Positions 50,064 to 58,618 of a DNA stretch of 64,000 nucleotides are shown here, piece by piece (within the stretch, counting starts at the first letter, position 1; the number at the start of each line of letters is the position of its first letter). The notes below the pieces were generated by a model. The model saw only the letters and a program-made list of their open reading frames with translations, ran no database searches and had not been told where the DNA came from. Source of the DNA: Algisphaera agarilytica (GTDB lineage: Bacteria; Planctomycetota; Phycisphaerae; Phycisphaerales; Phycisphaeraceae); contig NZ_JACHGY010000001.1 of NCBI RefSeq assembly GCF_014207595.1, forward strand, positions 2,982,836 to 3,046,835. Reading direction: 5' to 3'. The translations under genes and the position numbers were made by a program.

Positions 50064-50936
50064 TTAGTTGTCGCCGATGGCTTTGGGCTTGTTGGCGATG
50101 GATAGGTCGTTGCCGGCGGGGCGGGGTTGGTAGTTCCATTGGCCGACTCCGGTCGTGTCTTCGCCGCGGCAGAGGATGGCGTTATCGCGCCAGGTGGGGT
50201 GGAAGTTGAACGTGTCCGGGGCGCAGTAGCGGATGGTCAGGCCGCAGCGGCGGCGGGCCGAGGGGTTGGGGGTGGAGCCGTGGGCTATCATGTCGGCGTG
50301 GAGCTCGATTTGGCCGGCCTTGAGGTTGATCGAGACGGGGTCGCCGTACTGCTCGATGTCCTGGATTTCCTGGTTGAGCACGGCCGGGCCCGCGGTGTCT
50401 TGCCATTCGAGCTTGCCGAGGGTGTGCGTGCGGGGGATGACCTTCATCGCTGCGTTTTCTTCGTCCGCGTCGTCGATCGCCAGCCACACCGTGACGGTGC
50501 GCGACTTCTCAAACGGCCAATACGACGCGTCCTGGTGCCAGGGCACGGCCTTGGGGTCGTGGGGCACCTTGCAGAAGAAGTGCGTCCCCCACGCGACGAT
50601 ATTCGGGCCGATCAGGTCCTGCACGATGTCGAGGATCGCAGGGTGGGTGGCCATGTCGTAGATCCCCTCGCAGCGCGTGTGGTAGCCGTTGATCGCGTAG
50701 GTGTCGCGGCCGTCGTTGTGGACACGCATCGCCGCGAGCAGGTAGTCGAAGTAGGCCCGGTTGGCCTGCGCTTCGAGCTCGTTGTAGATGGAGAACGGCA
50801 TCAGGTAGCCGTCGCGGTTGTATTGCTCGACCTGGGCGGGGCTTAGTGTCTGGGCTTGGCTGGGATCTGAGGGCGCGAAACTCAGGTCGCGGCTGGCCAT
50901 CAGTTGTTCGTAAGCGGGTTCGGTGGTGGTGGGCAT
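50064..50936 (-). CDS. Phytanoyl-CoA dioxygenase (PhyH)-like protein
   Basis: A 290-residue cytoplasmic Fe(II)/2-oxoglutarate oxygenase of the PhyH family. The facial triad is visible: His134 and Asp136 (PWHQDASYW), His219 (MIAHGSTPN), with a downstream Arg around 230 for 2-oxoglutarate. The N-terminal DGYLMPFSIYN block is typical. The family hydroxylates varied substrates, and in marine Planctomycetota such genes are often found with sulfated or fucosylated polysaccharide loci. ATG 50936 (AAAGGT upstream) is chosen over 50981. It is divergent from the AraC-type regulator, with a shared 141-base promoter region. Confidence 0.85.
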   Translation of the reverse strand: MPTTTEPAYEQLMASRDLSFAPSDPSQAQTLSPAQVEQYNRDGYLMPFSIYNELEAQANRAYFDYLLAAMRVHNDGRDTYAINGYHTRCEGIYDMATHPAILDIVQDLIGPNIVAWGTHFFCKVPHDPKAVPWHQDASYWPFEKSRTVTVWLAIDDADEENAAMKVIPRTHTLGKLEWQDTAGPAVLNQEIQDIEQYGDPVSINLKAGQIELHADMIAHGSTPNPSARRRCGLTIRYCAPDTFNFHPTWRDNAILCRGEDTTGVGQWNYQPRPAGNDLSIANKPKAIGDN

Positions 50937-51008
50937 AACGGCATGACCTTTCGGGTCGAGAGATAGACTGAATTGAACCACTTCACCTTACTCAGGCAAC
51001 ACGAATTG

Positions 51009-51042
51009 GCCATACACGAACCGTTGCTTTTGTATGCACGAT
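51009..51042. promoter_or_regulatory. Candidate regulator site between PhyH and AraC genes
   Basis: CATACACGAA (51011) and TATGCACGAT (51033) recur 22 bases apart in the divergent promoter region. The TATGCAC part is shared with the direct repeats before fucosidase copy 1. It could be the AraC-type regulator's own site. Confidence 0.35.
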
Positions 51043-51077
51043 CTTGACATTCAGTTCTGGGCTGTCAGACTTGCCGT

Positions 51078-51881
51078 ATGATCGAAGGTACGTACAGGAT
51101 CACGGTTGGGGGGCGTTTTGTGTGCACCCCTGCTTGGCAAGACAACCAGTGGCAGCCGCAGCGGATTTCACGGCTGTATTTCCCCCAGCGCGGCTCGGCC
51201 TGGATCGAATCGGATGCTGGACGCACCACGCTACGTCCGCAGCACATCTATCTCATTCCCGGTGGGGGGCGTTACACGCATGGCTGTGATCGTGAGATGG
51301 TCGTGGATTGGCTGCATTTCCAAGTGATTGGCGCGACCCTGGAGCTGGCGATGCTGCCCCTGCATGAAGTCATCGCCTGGCCCGCGAAAGATCACGCGAT
51401 GTGGCGAGAGGTCTACCGTGATCTGGGGCGATCTCTGCCCGATCAGGATCGGCCGTCTGCGGTTTCGGCGCGGCTGCTGGCGATGGTGTCGTACTTTGCG
51501 TCGCTGGCCATCGACACCGCCCGGGATTCAGCGCCCGACCCGCGTAATGTCGAGCTGATGGAGCGGCTGGCCCCGGCGATCCAATACATGAACCATCACG
51601 ACCTGGACCAGCCCGCGCTCGACGCCGTGGCCGAGGTGGTGGACCTCAGCCCGGATTATTTCCATCGGCTGTTTGTTCAGGCCTACGGGAAGACGCCCTA
51701 CGCCTACATGCTCGAGCGTCGGATGAACCAGGCGTTGTCGCTGTTGACTTCTACCAACCAGCGTATCGCGGACGTGGGCGAGGCCTGCGGGTACGACAAC
51801 CCGTTCTATTTTTCGCGCACCTTCAAGAAACACTTCGGGATCAGCCCGCGTGCGGCGCGGCAGGGCCGGATCGAGCCGTGA
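51078..51881 (+). CDS. AraC-family transcriptional regulator
   Basis: A 267-residue regulator. The N-terminal 150 residues form a cupin-like sensor domain (QRISRLYFPQRG, HIYLIPGGGRYTHG). The C-terminal 100 residues are an AraC double helix-turn-helix (LDAVAEVVDLSPDYFHRLF, then IADVGEACGYDNPFYFSRTFKKHFG, given by DVGEACGYDNPFY and FSRTFKKHFG). It is divergent from phyH and next to the fucosidases, so it most likely controls this locus in response to fucose or a product; effector unknown. Confidence 0.9.
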   Translation: MIEGTYRITVGGRFVCTPAWQDNQWQPQRISRLYFPQRGSAWIESDAGRTTLRPQHIYLIPGGGRYTHGCDREMVVDWLHFQVIGATLELAMLPLHEVIAWPAKDHAMWREVYRDLGRSLPDQDRPSAVSARLLAMVSYFASLAIDTARDSAPDPRNVELMERLAPAIQYMNHHDLDQPALDAVAEVVDLSPDYFHRLFVQAYGKTPYAYMLERRMNQALSLLTSTNQRIADVGEACGYDNPFYFSRTFKKHFGISPRAARQGRIEP

Positions 51882-51916
51882 GAATGTTTAAGCGTGTCGG
51901 GTGAACCAGGGGAGAT

Positions 51917-52381
51917 TCAGCTTTTTCCCGCGGTGGTGAAGGTGAGTTCGACTTCACCTTCGCCATCGGCAAGCGTGGCAGAAAAGATATAGCCCACGCC
52001 CGGCTCGAGGGGGATGCCCCGACGGGGAATGCCTTCGGCCCGCCGCATGCCCCGCATCCCTTGGCCGTAGCGGAGAAGGTCGGTCGCGGGGCGTTCGATT
52101 TCCTCCTCGCCTTCTTTGGGTTCACGCGGGATCAGGTGCCAGACGATCTGGTCCTCAGTGACCATGTAGAGCTCGCCTTCTTTGGGTTCGACGGCGGGAC
52201 GGACGACCTTGATTTCTTCGAACGCGACCTCGTCGTTGAACGAGAAGAGGGCTCGGTCGGTGGCCTTGGGTTGGATGAACATCACTTCGACGGGGGGAAG
52301 TTTGCGGCTGTTGAACATTACCGCGTAACCGATCCCGATCAGCACTAAAACAATGATCAGACCGACTTTGCGATTGTCCAT
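51917..52381 (-). CDS. Small membrane-anchored protein, unknown function
   Basis: A 154-residue protein with one N-terminal membrane helix (residues about 6-23, VGLIIVLVLIGIGYAVMF) and a soluble periplasmic part. The latter contains short acidic and Pro-rich runs (REPKEGEEEIERPAT) and a methionine/arginine patch (GMRGMRRAEGIPRRG). No family is recognised. It is divergent from the prepilin gene, which lies 151 bases away, and convergent with the AraC gene. Confidence 0.7.
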   Translation of the reverse strand: MDNRKVGLIIVLVLIGIGYAVMFNSRKLPPVEVMFIQPKATDRALFSFNDEVAFEEIKVVRPAVEPKEGELYMVTEDQIVWHLIPREPKEGEEEIERPATDLLRYGQGMRGMRRAEGIPRRGIPLEPGVGYIFSATLADGEGEVELTFTTAGKS

Positions 52382-52451
52382 GGGAGATTTCTCCTTTGAG
52401 GAAATGACGGCAAAAAAGACCAGCGATGCGAAATATTCGTGAAACGGTGTC

Positions 52452-52479
52452 GTCTATTAGACGTACATGCTATAGCATG
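52452..52479. promoter_or_regulatory. Two adjacent palindromes before the prepilin gene
   Basis: GTCTA-T-TAGAC (52452-52462) and CATGCTATAGCATG (52466-52479, a perfect 14-base palindrome) lie four bases apart and 54 bases before the prepilin ATG. They look like tandem operator sites for a dimeric regulator. Confidence 0.4.
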
Positions 52480-52532
52480 GTTTTCGTCAAGGATGAGAAT
52501 TTTTAAATGTTTTTACAAGGGGTCAGGCCGTC

Positions 52533-53234
52533 ATGTCACGTCACACACGCTCCGGATTCACACTGATCGAATTACTGGTGGTCATCAGCATCATCGCTTT
52601 GCTGATCGGGCTGCTCCTGCCCTCGCTCGCCGCGGCCCGTGAGACGGCCCGTACGATGCAGTGCTCCAGTAAGATGAAGCAACTGGTCTTGGCGGCGGAG
52701 ATCTACGCCCAGGAATCCAAGGGGAAGTATCCCTCAAGAGCTGGCGACAACGGCGATGCTCGTTGGCCTCACTATTTCCGGCAGACGATCCAGACTCCCG
52801 AGTTGTTGGTTTGTCCTAACGATGAATCGCCGATTAGCCTGACGCCGCCTCAGGTCGTTGAGGAATTTGATATTGCGGATCGGAGCTATCTCTTCAATGG
52901 TTTTAATGACCTGAAGCACGATGCAAACGTGAGTGCGCCAAACGGCACATGGGACGAAGACGATGAAACCGCGATGCCACAGGCGGCCTTGGTGAACTTT
53001 TCTGAGGTCATCTTTTTCGGGGAGAAAGAAAGCAGCGAGGCGAGTTTTTACCTCGACATCTTTGCCAATGATCCCTACCGCGTGTTGGAACGCTCCCGCC
53101 ACGGTGGCACCGGCAACCCCGAGCGGGGCGGCGTCTCGAATTACGCATTTGGTGATGGCCACGTCACCGCGTACGAGTTCAACGATACCACCGTGCCGGT
53201 TAACCTCTGGGCGGTGACCGCAGACAACCGTTAA
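52533..53234 (+). CDS. Prepilin/pseudopilin-type secreted protein
   Basis: A 233-residue type IV pilin-like protein. The prepilin signal is textbook: [20 protein letters not shown] at residues 7-26, with cleavage before Phe and Glu at +5. The C-terminus has [12 protein letters not shown], then [14 protein letters not shown], the H-x-DG-type ending of the large planctomycete pseudopilin family. It is exported and assembled, or surface-exposed, through a type II/IV system not in this window. AAGGGG stands 11 bases before the ATG. Two palindromes precede it. Confidence 0.88.
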   Translation: MSRHTRSGFTLIELLVVISIIALLIGLLLPSLAAARETARTMQCSSKMKQLVLAAEIYAQESKGKYPSRAGDNGDARWPHYFRQTIQTPELLVCPNDESPISLTPPQVVEEFDIADRSYLFNGFNDLKHDANVSAPNGTWDEDDETAMPQAALVNFSEVIFFGEKESSEASFYLDIFANDPYRVLERSRHGGTGNPERGGVSNYAFGDGHVTAYEFNDTTVPVNLWAVTADNR

Positions 53235-53394
53235 CCGGCATACGGGCTCCGTTTGGCAGTCCGAGATGTCCAGCGGGCCACCGGGGCGTTTGGCTGTGCT
53301 TGATATACTTGGCCGACCGGGGGTGCGGCGTTCAGGCCCCGCGTGCCTTCTGTATTCCTGTGGCTCGGCCTTCCTCGTTTCGGTGTGACCCAAC

Positions 53395-54711
53395 TTGTCC
53401 TTAGAACAAAAGATCCGTGACCGCTCAGCAACCGTCGGGGTGATCGGGCTCGGCTACGTCGGCCTGCCGTTGTGCCACGCCTTCCACGAGGCGGGGTTCG
53501 GTGTCCTGGGCTTCGACGTCGACCAGAAGAAGATCGATCGGCTCAACGCCGGGGAGAACTACCTCAAGCACCTGGGCGAGGAACTGGCCCAGAAGCTCAG
53601 CGGCTCGGACCGCTTCGAGCCCACCACGGATTTCGCCCGCCTAAGCGAAGCGGATGTCGTGATCTCCTGCGTCCCGACCCCGCTGGGCAAGCACCTCGAG
53701 CCGGACCTGTCGTACGTCGAACGGACCACGGCCGACATCGCCGCAGCCCTGCGTCCGGGGCAGCTGGTGGTGCTCGAATCGACCACCTACCCGCGGACCA
53801 CGCGTGAGATCATGCTCCCCGCGTTCGAGGCCAAGGGTTTGGCGTGTGGCAGCGACGACGGGTTCTACCTCGCCTACTCGCCGGAGCGGGAAGACCCGGG
53901 CCGGCAGAATCACAACACCCAGACGATCCCGAAGCTGGTCGGCGGGATCGACGATGAGTCGGGCCGATTGGCGGAGTTGCTCTACTCCGCGGCGATCGCG
54001 CAGGTCCACCGGGTGGACAGTGCCGAGATCGCCGAGGCCGCGAAGCTGCTCGAAAACATCTTCCGGGCGGTGAACATCGCGCTGGTCAATGAGATGAAGG
54101 TCGTGCTGACGAAGATGGGGATCAACATCTTTGATGTGGTCGAAGCGGCGTCAACCAAGCCGTTCGGCTTCATGCCGTTCTACCCCGGCCCCGGCTTGGG
54201 CGGGCACTGCATACCGATCGATCCGTACTACCTGACGTGGAAAGCGCGGGAGGTGGGGATTGCCACACGCTTCATCGAGCTGGCGGGTGAGGTGAACCGC
54301 GACATGCCGGGGTACGTCGTGCAGCGTCTGGCGGAAGGCCTGAACCGACACGGCCTGGCGATCAGCCGGTCGAAGGTGCTGGTGCTGGGGTTGGCGTACA
54401 AGCCGAACGTGGACGATGTGCGGGAGAGCCCGAGCTTCGAGATCATCGAGAAGTTGATCGACGCGGGGGCCGATGTGCAATACAACGACCCGCACATCCC
54501 CAAGCCGTGGAAGGGCCGGAAACACGACCTGACGCTGGAGAGCCAGCCGGTGACGCCCGAGACGCTGGCGGGCTACGACGCGGTGGTCGTGGCCACGCAC
54601 CACGACGCGTACGACTGGCAGATGATCGCCGACCACGCCAAGCTGATCATCGACACCCGCAACGCGTTGCGGGACGTGTCGGGGGATCGTTCGCACATTG
54701 TGATCGCTTGA
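53395..54711 (+). CDS. UDP-sugar 6-dehydrogenase (WbpA/WecC-like)
   Basis: A 438-residue nucleotide-sugar dehydrogenase that oxidises UDP-linked amino sugar to uronic acid in two steps with NAD. The Rossmann motif VIGLGYVGLP is at residues about 14-23. The catalytic Cys272 is in GLGGHCIPIDPYYL. The C-terminal domain has LGLAYKPNVDDVRESP. The length fits UDP-GlcNAc or UDP-ManNAc dehydrogenase rather than UDP-Glc dehydrogenase. The start is TTG at 53395. It opens the polysaccharide locus and supplies precursors for it. Confidence 0.9.
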   Translation: MSLEQKIRDRSATVGVIGLGYVGLPLCHAFHEAGFGVLGFDVDQKKIDRLNAGENYLKHLGEELAQKLSGSDRFEPTTDFARLSEADVVISCVPTPLGKHLEPDLSYVERTTADIAAALRPGQLVVLESTTYPRTTREIMLPAFEAKGLACGSDDGFYLAYSPEREDPGRQNHNTQTIPKLVGGIDDESGRLAELLYSAAIAQVHRVDSAEIAEAAKLLENIFRAVNIALVNEMKVVLTKMGINIFDVVEAASTKPFGFMPFYPGPGLGGHCIPIDPYYLTWKAREVGIATRFIELAGEVNRDMPGYVVQRLAEGLNRHGLAISRSKVLVLGLAYKPNVDDVRESPSFEIIEKLIDAGADVQYNDPHIPKPWKGRKHDLTLESQPVTPETLAGYDAVVVATHHDAYDWQMIADHAKLIIDTRNALRDVSGDRSHIVIA

Positions 54712-54898
54712 TTAACGGCTTGCCCCGGGCGAGGCATGGGGTATGCTTCCGGTCCGGCAGAGGCCCGTTGGGCCGCTGTCAGCGGGGGTTTTGCACCCTC
54801 AACGCGTTGGGTCCGATGGAGGAGTTTTGCCCGGAGGTCCGGTCGTAGCGTTTGGGGGGATTGAATCGGTTCGGTCGGAAACCTGTCCACGCTCTTAC

Positions 54899-57478
54899 AT
54901 GCAGATTCTCTTCATCAATCAGACTTACGCCCCCGACGTTGCGGCGTCGGCCCAGCTGCTCGAAGACATGGCTCGGCAGTTCGCCGACGCTGGTCACGAG
55001 GTGGCGATCGTTACCTCGCGCTCGCTCTACGGCCAGGCCGGGGCGGTGCTGCCGCGTTACGAGAAGCGCGACGGCGTCGAGGTCCACCGGGTCGGGGTCG
55101 CTCGCTTCGGTAAGGGTTCGGTCCGCGCCCGGACGTTTGACGCGACGATGTTCTACCTCGCCGCCACGTTCAAGGCCTGGCGGGTGCGGATGCCCAGCGG
55201 CAAGCCGCAGGTTGTCGTCACGCTGACCAGCCCGCCGTACATCGGGTTCATCGGGGTGATCGTGCGTTTCCTGCTGGGCGGCAACCGCCGAGGGCGCTAC
55301 GCGATCAACTGGTCGATGGACCTCTATCCCGACGTGCTCACCTCGGCGGGGATCGTGAAGCCCGAATCGTTGTTCGGCCGGATGATGCACCGGTTCAACC
55401 TGTGGTGCATGCGGCGGGCCGACCGGGTGGTGACGGTGGGGCGGTGCATGCGCGACCGGGTGGTGGGCCAGGGCGTGGAGCCCGCGGACGTCGAGATGAT
55501 CAGCGTCTGGCCGGTCAGCCGGGTGTTGGAATTGGAGGAAGCGCGACAGCCCTCGAGCTACCGCGAGGCGTGGGGGCTGGAAGACAAGTTTGTTGTGATG
55601 TACTCGGGCAACCTGGGTGTGGCTCACCGGGCCAAGATCCTGGCCGAGGCCGCCCAACGGCTTCAGCACCGCGACGACATCCGCTTTGTCTTTGTGGGCG
55701 GCGGTCGTCGTCGCGACGAGATTACGAAATATGTCGCCGAGCACGGCCTGACCAATGTGTTGGAGAAGGACTACGAGCCCCGCGAGAAACTCGAAGACCT
55801 GCTGCGGCTGGGGGATGTCCACCTCATCACACAGCGCTCGGAATTCACCGGCGTGGTCGTGCCCAGCAAGTTGTTCGGCATCATGGCGTCGTGCCGGCCG
55901 TCGCTGTACGTCGGCCCGCCCGAGGCTGAGGTGGCCCGGGTCTTGACCGAGAGCGGGGGCGGGCAGGTCTGCTCGATGGAGAGTGCCGATGATCTGGTCG
56001 CCCAGATCGAGCGTCTCGCGGACGACCGTTCGATCGCCTTGGATATGGGGCAAAAGGCCCGCGAGGCGGTGCTGACCAGCCACACCCTGCGGGACCGGTT
56101 CGAGAAATTCAATGCGATGCTCGAGGGCTTGCTGGGCCCCGAAGCCGCCCGTGCGATCCATACGCCAGCGATCAACCATGGGCAGAACCTGCCCGCCAAG
56201 CCGCTGCGGGTGTTGTTCATCAACCAGGCCTACGCCCCGGACGCCGCGGCGACCGCGCAGCACTGCGAAGACTTGGCTCGGTACCTCGTCGAGCAGGGCC
56301 ACGGCGTGTCGGTCATCGCCTCGCGATCGATCTACGGCCAAAAGGGTGCCGACCTCCCCGGGCGGGAGACGCGTCACGGCGTGCACGTTAACCGGGTCGG
56401 CTTGTCGCTCTTCGGTAAACGTGGCATCGTCCTGCGGGCCGTCGACTTCGGGCTGTTTTATGTCGCCGCCATGTGGCGGGCGATCTGGATCCGGGTGCCG
56501 ATCGGTGACCGGCTCAGCAAGCCCGACGTCGTGGTCACCCTGACGACGCCTCCGCTCATCGGCATGGTCGGTTGGATGATGCGCCTGCTGCGTCGCTGCC
56601 GGCAGGTGGTGTGGACCATGGACCTGTATCCCGATGTGCTCGTCGCCGCGGGGGTGAGCAAGCAAGACAGTCTGCTGACGCGCTTCTTTGCCTGGCTCAA
56701 CCGGCGTGAGATCGGCCGGGCCGACCGCGTGGTTGCGCTGGGCCGGTGCATGAAGGACCTGATCAAGGCCAAGGGCATCGGCGAGGACCACATCGAAGTC
56801 ATCGGCGTCTGGTCGCCCAACGACCCGCCGGAAGAACTCAGCGATCCGGCCGAGTCCAGCTACCGCGAGGAGTGGGGCCTCGAGGGCAAGTTCGTCGTGC
56901 AATACTCGGGCAACTTCGGCCTCGCCCACGACTACCAGACCTTCTGCGACACCATCCTTGAGCTGCGTGACCGCGACGACATCGTGTTCCTCTTCGCGGG
57001 CGGCGGCAAACGCATCCCGCCGTTGAAAGCGTTTGTCGAACAGCACGGCCTCAAGAACGTCATGATCCAGCCCTACCAGCCGCGTGAACGGCTGCTGGAC
57101 CTGCTGAGCCTGGCGGATGTCCACCTGATCAGCCAGTCCGAGTCGTTCACCGGCATCGTCGTCCCCAGCAAGTTGTTCGGCATCATGGCGGCGGGGCGGA
57201 CGTCGCTGTTTGTCGGCCCGCCCGATGCCGAGGTCGCCCGCGTCCTCGACGAAACCGGGGGCGGCATCCGGTTCCCGCTCGGCGACGCCAAGGCGCTGGC
57301 CGACGTCATCCTCCAACTCGCCCACGACCCCGAACGCGTGCAGCGGATGGGGCAGGCGGCCTTGGATGCGTCGCGCGGCGAACACCACCGCAACAGCCGT
57401 TTCCACGCCTGGGAAGACCTGCTGGTCGAGGTCGTATCGCAAGCCCCGGCGCCGAGTCTGCCGGTGCCCCCTCTGTAA
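54899..57478 (+). CDS. Tandem double GT4 glycosyltransferase
   Basis: An 859-residue protein formed by two complete GT-B glycosyltransferase modules. Module 1 is residues about 1-415; module 2 is about 436-850. They start alike (QILFINQTYAPDVAASAQ against RVLFINQAYAPDAAATAQ). They also share the Rossmann loops SRSLYGQ/SRSIYGQ, MDLYPDVL, FVGGGRR/FAGGGKR, and the nucleotide-sugar region VVPSKLFGIMA. This is the WcaI-like GT4 family. The modules are clearly homologous but diverged, so an old duplication with fusion is likely. ATG 54899 fits the module start; the frame is open upstream. No membrane helix is evident. It may add two consecutive sugars. Confidence 0.9.
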   Translation: MQILFINQTYAPDVAASAQLLEDMARQFADAGHEVAIVTSRSLYGQAGAVLPRYEKRDGVEVHRVGVARFGKGSVRARTFDATMFYLAATFKAWRVRMPSGKPQVVVTLTSPPYIGFIGVIVRFLLGGNRRGRYAINWSMDLYPDVLTSAGIVKPESLFGRMMHRFNLWCMRRADRVVTVGRCMRDRVVGQGVEPADVEMISVWPVSRVLELEEARQPSSYREAWGLEDKFVVMYSGNLGVAHRAKILAEAAQRLQHRDDIRFVFVGGGRRRDEITKYVAEHGLTNVLEKDYEPREKLEDLLRLGDVHLITQRSEFTGVVVPSKLFGIMASCRPSLYVGPPEAEVARVLTESGGGQVCSMESADDLVAQIERLADDRSIALDMGQKAREAVLTSHTLRDRFEKFNAMLEGLLGPEAARAIHTPAINHGQNLPAKPLRVLFINQAYAPDAAATAQHCEDLARYLVEQGHGVSVIASRSIYGQKGADLPGRETRHGVHVNRVGLSLFGKRGIVLRAVDFGLFYVAAMWRAIWIRVPIGDRLSKPDVVVTLTTPPLIGMVGWMMRLLRRCRQVVWTMDLYPDVLVAAGVSKQDSLLTRFFAWLNRREIGRADRVVALGRCMKDLIKAKGIGEDHIEVIGVWSPNDPPEELSDPAESSYREEWGLEGKFVVQYSGNFGLAHDYQTFCDTILELRDRDDIVFLFAGGGKRIPPLKAFVEQHGLKNVMIQPYQPRERLLDLLSLADVHLISQSESFTGIVVPSKLFGIMAAGRTSLFVGPPDAEVARVLDETGGGIRFPLGDAKALADVILQLAHDPERVQRMGQAALDASRGEHHRNSRFHAWEDLLVEVVSQAPAPSLPVPPL

Positions 57479-57496
57479 ATTCGAAGATTGGGCCGC

Positions 57497-58498
57497 TCAG
57501 GACACCTTGGCCGAAGCCGGTGAATCCGCACGCCCCCAGCCGCGGATGTCGCCTTGGTTGGCCTTACACCACGCGACCGTCTGTTCCACACCTTGTTCCA
57601 GCGGGACCCGAGCGCTCCAGCCGAGTTGCTCGTGGGCGCGTTCCATGCTGAGGCAGCGTCTGGGCTGGCCGTCGGGCTTGTCGTGGTCCCAGGTGATTTG
57701 CCCCTTGAAGCCGGTCGCGTCGGCGATGATCTCGGCCAGTTCCTTGATGGGGGTTTCACGGCCCGATCCGAGGTTGATCGGCGTGGTTTCATCGACGCGG
57801 TCCGCGGTGTGGATCAGCCCGTCGGCCGCATCGGTGACGTAGAGGAACTCGCGGCTGGCTTTGCCCGAGCCCCAGACGCTGACGGTGTCCTCGCCGCGCT
57901 CGATCGCGTGGAGGAACTTTCGGATCAGCGCGGGCATGACGTGGGCGGTCTGCAGGTCGAAGTTGTCGTTGGGCCCGTAGAGGTTCACGGGGATGAGCAT
58001 GCACGATTGGAGGCCGTACTCCCGCCGGTAGCCGTCGAGCATGACGCCCAGGGACAGCTTGGCGATGCCGTAGGGCGCGGTGATGGGGGCGGGGTAGCTG
58101 TTCCAGAACTGGTCTTCGGTGAACGGCCGGGTGGCGTTTTCGGGGTAGGCGCAGACGGTGCCGCAGTGCACGAACTTCCGCAGGCCGTGGATGCGGGCCT
58201 GCTCGATCAGGTGGATGCCCATCGCGAAGTTGGCGTAGAAGAACCGTCCGGGGTGGGCTTGGTTGGCCCCGATCCCGCCGACTTCCGCGGCAAGGTGGAA
58301 GATCACATCGGGCTTAAACCGCTGGTACATCGACGCCACCTGGGCCTCGTCGGTCAGCTCGACCTCGGCGTGGGTGGGGGCGTAGAGCCGGTCCGCGGTC
58401 ACACCGCGGTCACGCAGGGTTTGGCACAGTTGTGTTCCAAGAAAGCCGTGCCCACCGGTGACCAGGATGCGGTCATGTTCAAAGTTGAGGTGACTCAT
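57497..58498 (-). CDS. GDP-L-fucose synthase-like SDR epimerase/reductase
   Basis: A 333-residue short-chain dehydrogenase of the extended type. The NAD(P) motif GGHGFLG is at residues 15-21. The catalytic set is Thr/Ser in CGTVCAYP (about 112-119), Tyr143 and Lys147 (APYGIAK). The WcaG/Fcl pattern (HLAAEVGGIGANQ, NLYGPNDNFD) fits GDP-L-fucose synthase, though other epimerase functions remain possible. ATG 58498 is preferred over 58582 because it begins just before the Rossmann fold. It is convergent with the double glycosyltransferase, 18 bases away. If it makes GDP-fucose, the organism both builds and degrades fucosylated glycans. Confidence 0.82.
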   Translation of the reverse strand: MSHLNFEHDRILVTGGHGFLGTQLCQTLRDRGVTADRLYAPTHAEVELTDEAQVASMYQRFKPDVIFHLAAEVGGIGANQAHPGRFFYANFAMGIHLIEQARIHGLRKFVHCGTVCAYPENATRPFTEDQFWNSYPAPITAPYGIAKLSLGVMLDGYRREYGLQSCMLIPVNLYGPNDNFDLQTAHVMPALIRKFLHAIERGEDTVSVWGSGKASREFLYVTDAADGLIHTADRVDETTPINLGSGRETPIKELAEIIADATGFKGQITWDHDKPDGQPRRCLSMERAHEQLGWSARVPLEQGVEQTVAWCKANQGDIRGWGRADSPASAKVS

Positions 58499-58618
58499 GG
58501 GAAGCAAACGAACAAAAGGAAGTGACGAGAGGAGTATATGCTTACTGTCCCGAGGGGGGTAGAGTTCGTTGAACTCTTTCATACAAACAAAAAGGTGTTG
58601 GGCGGCTTCTCTATTTTC

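Noticed and set aside
54779-57442. Long open frame on the minus strand across the double glycosyltransferase (887 codons)
   Set aside because: It is the antisense shadow of a clearly conserved protein in high-GC DNA; its translation is rich in Arg, His, Asp and Gln with no domain or start signal. The same holds for long antisense frames over flhA, argS and fliI.
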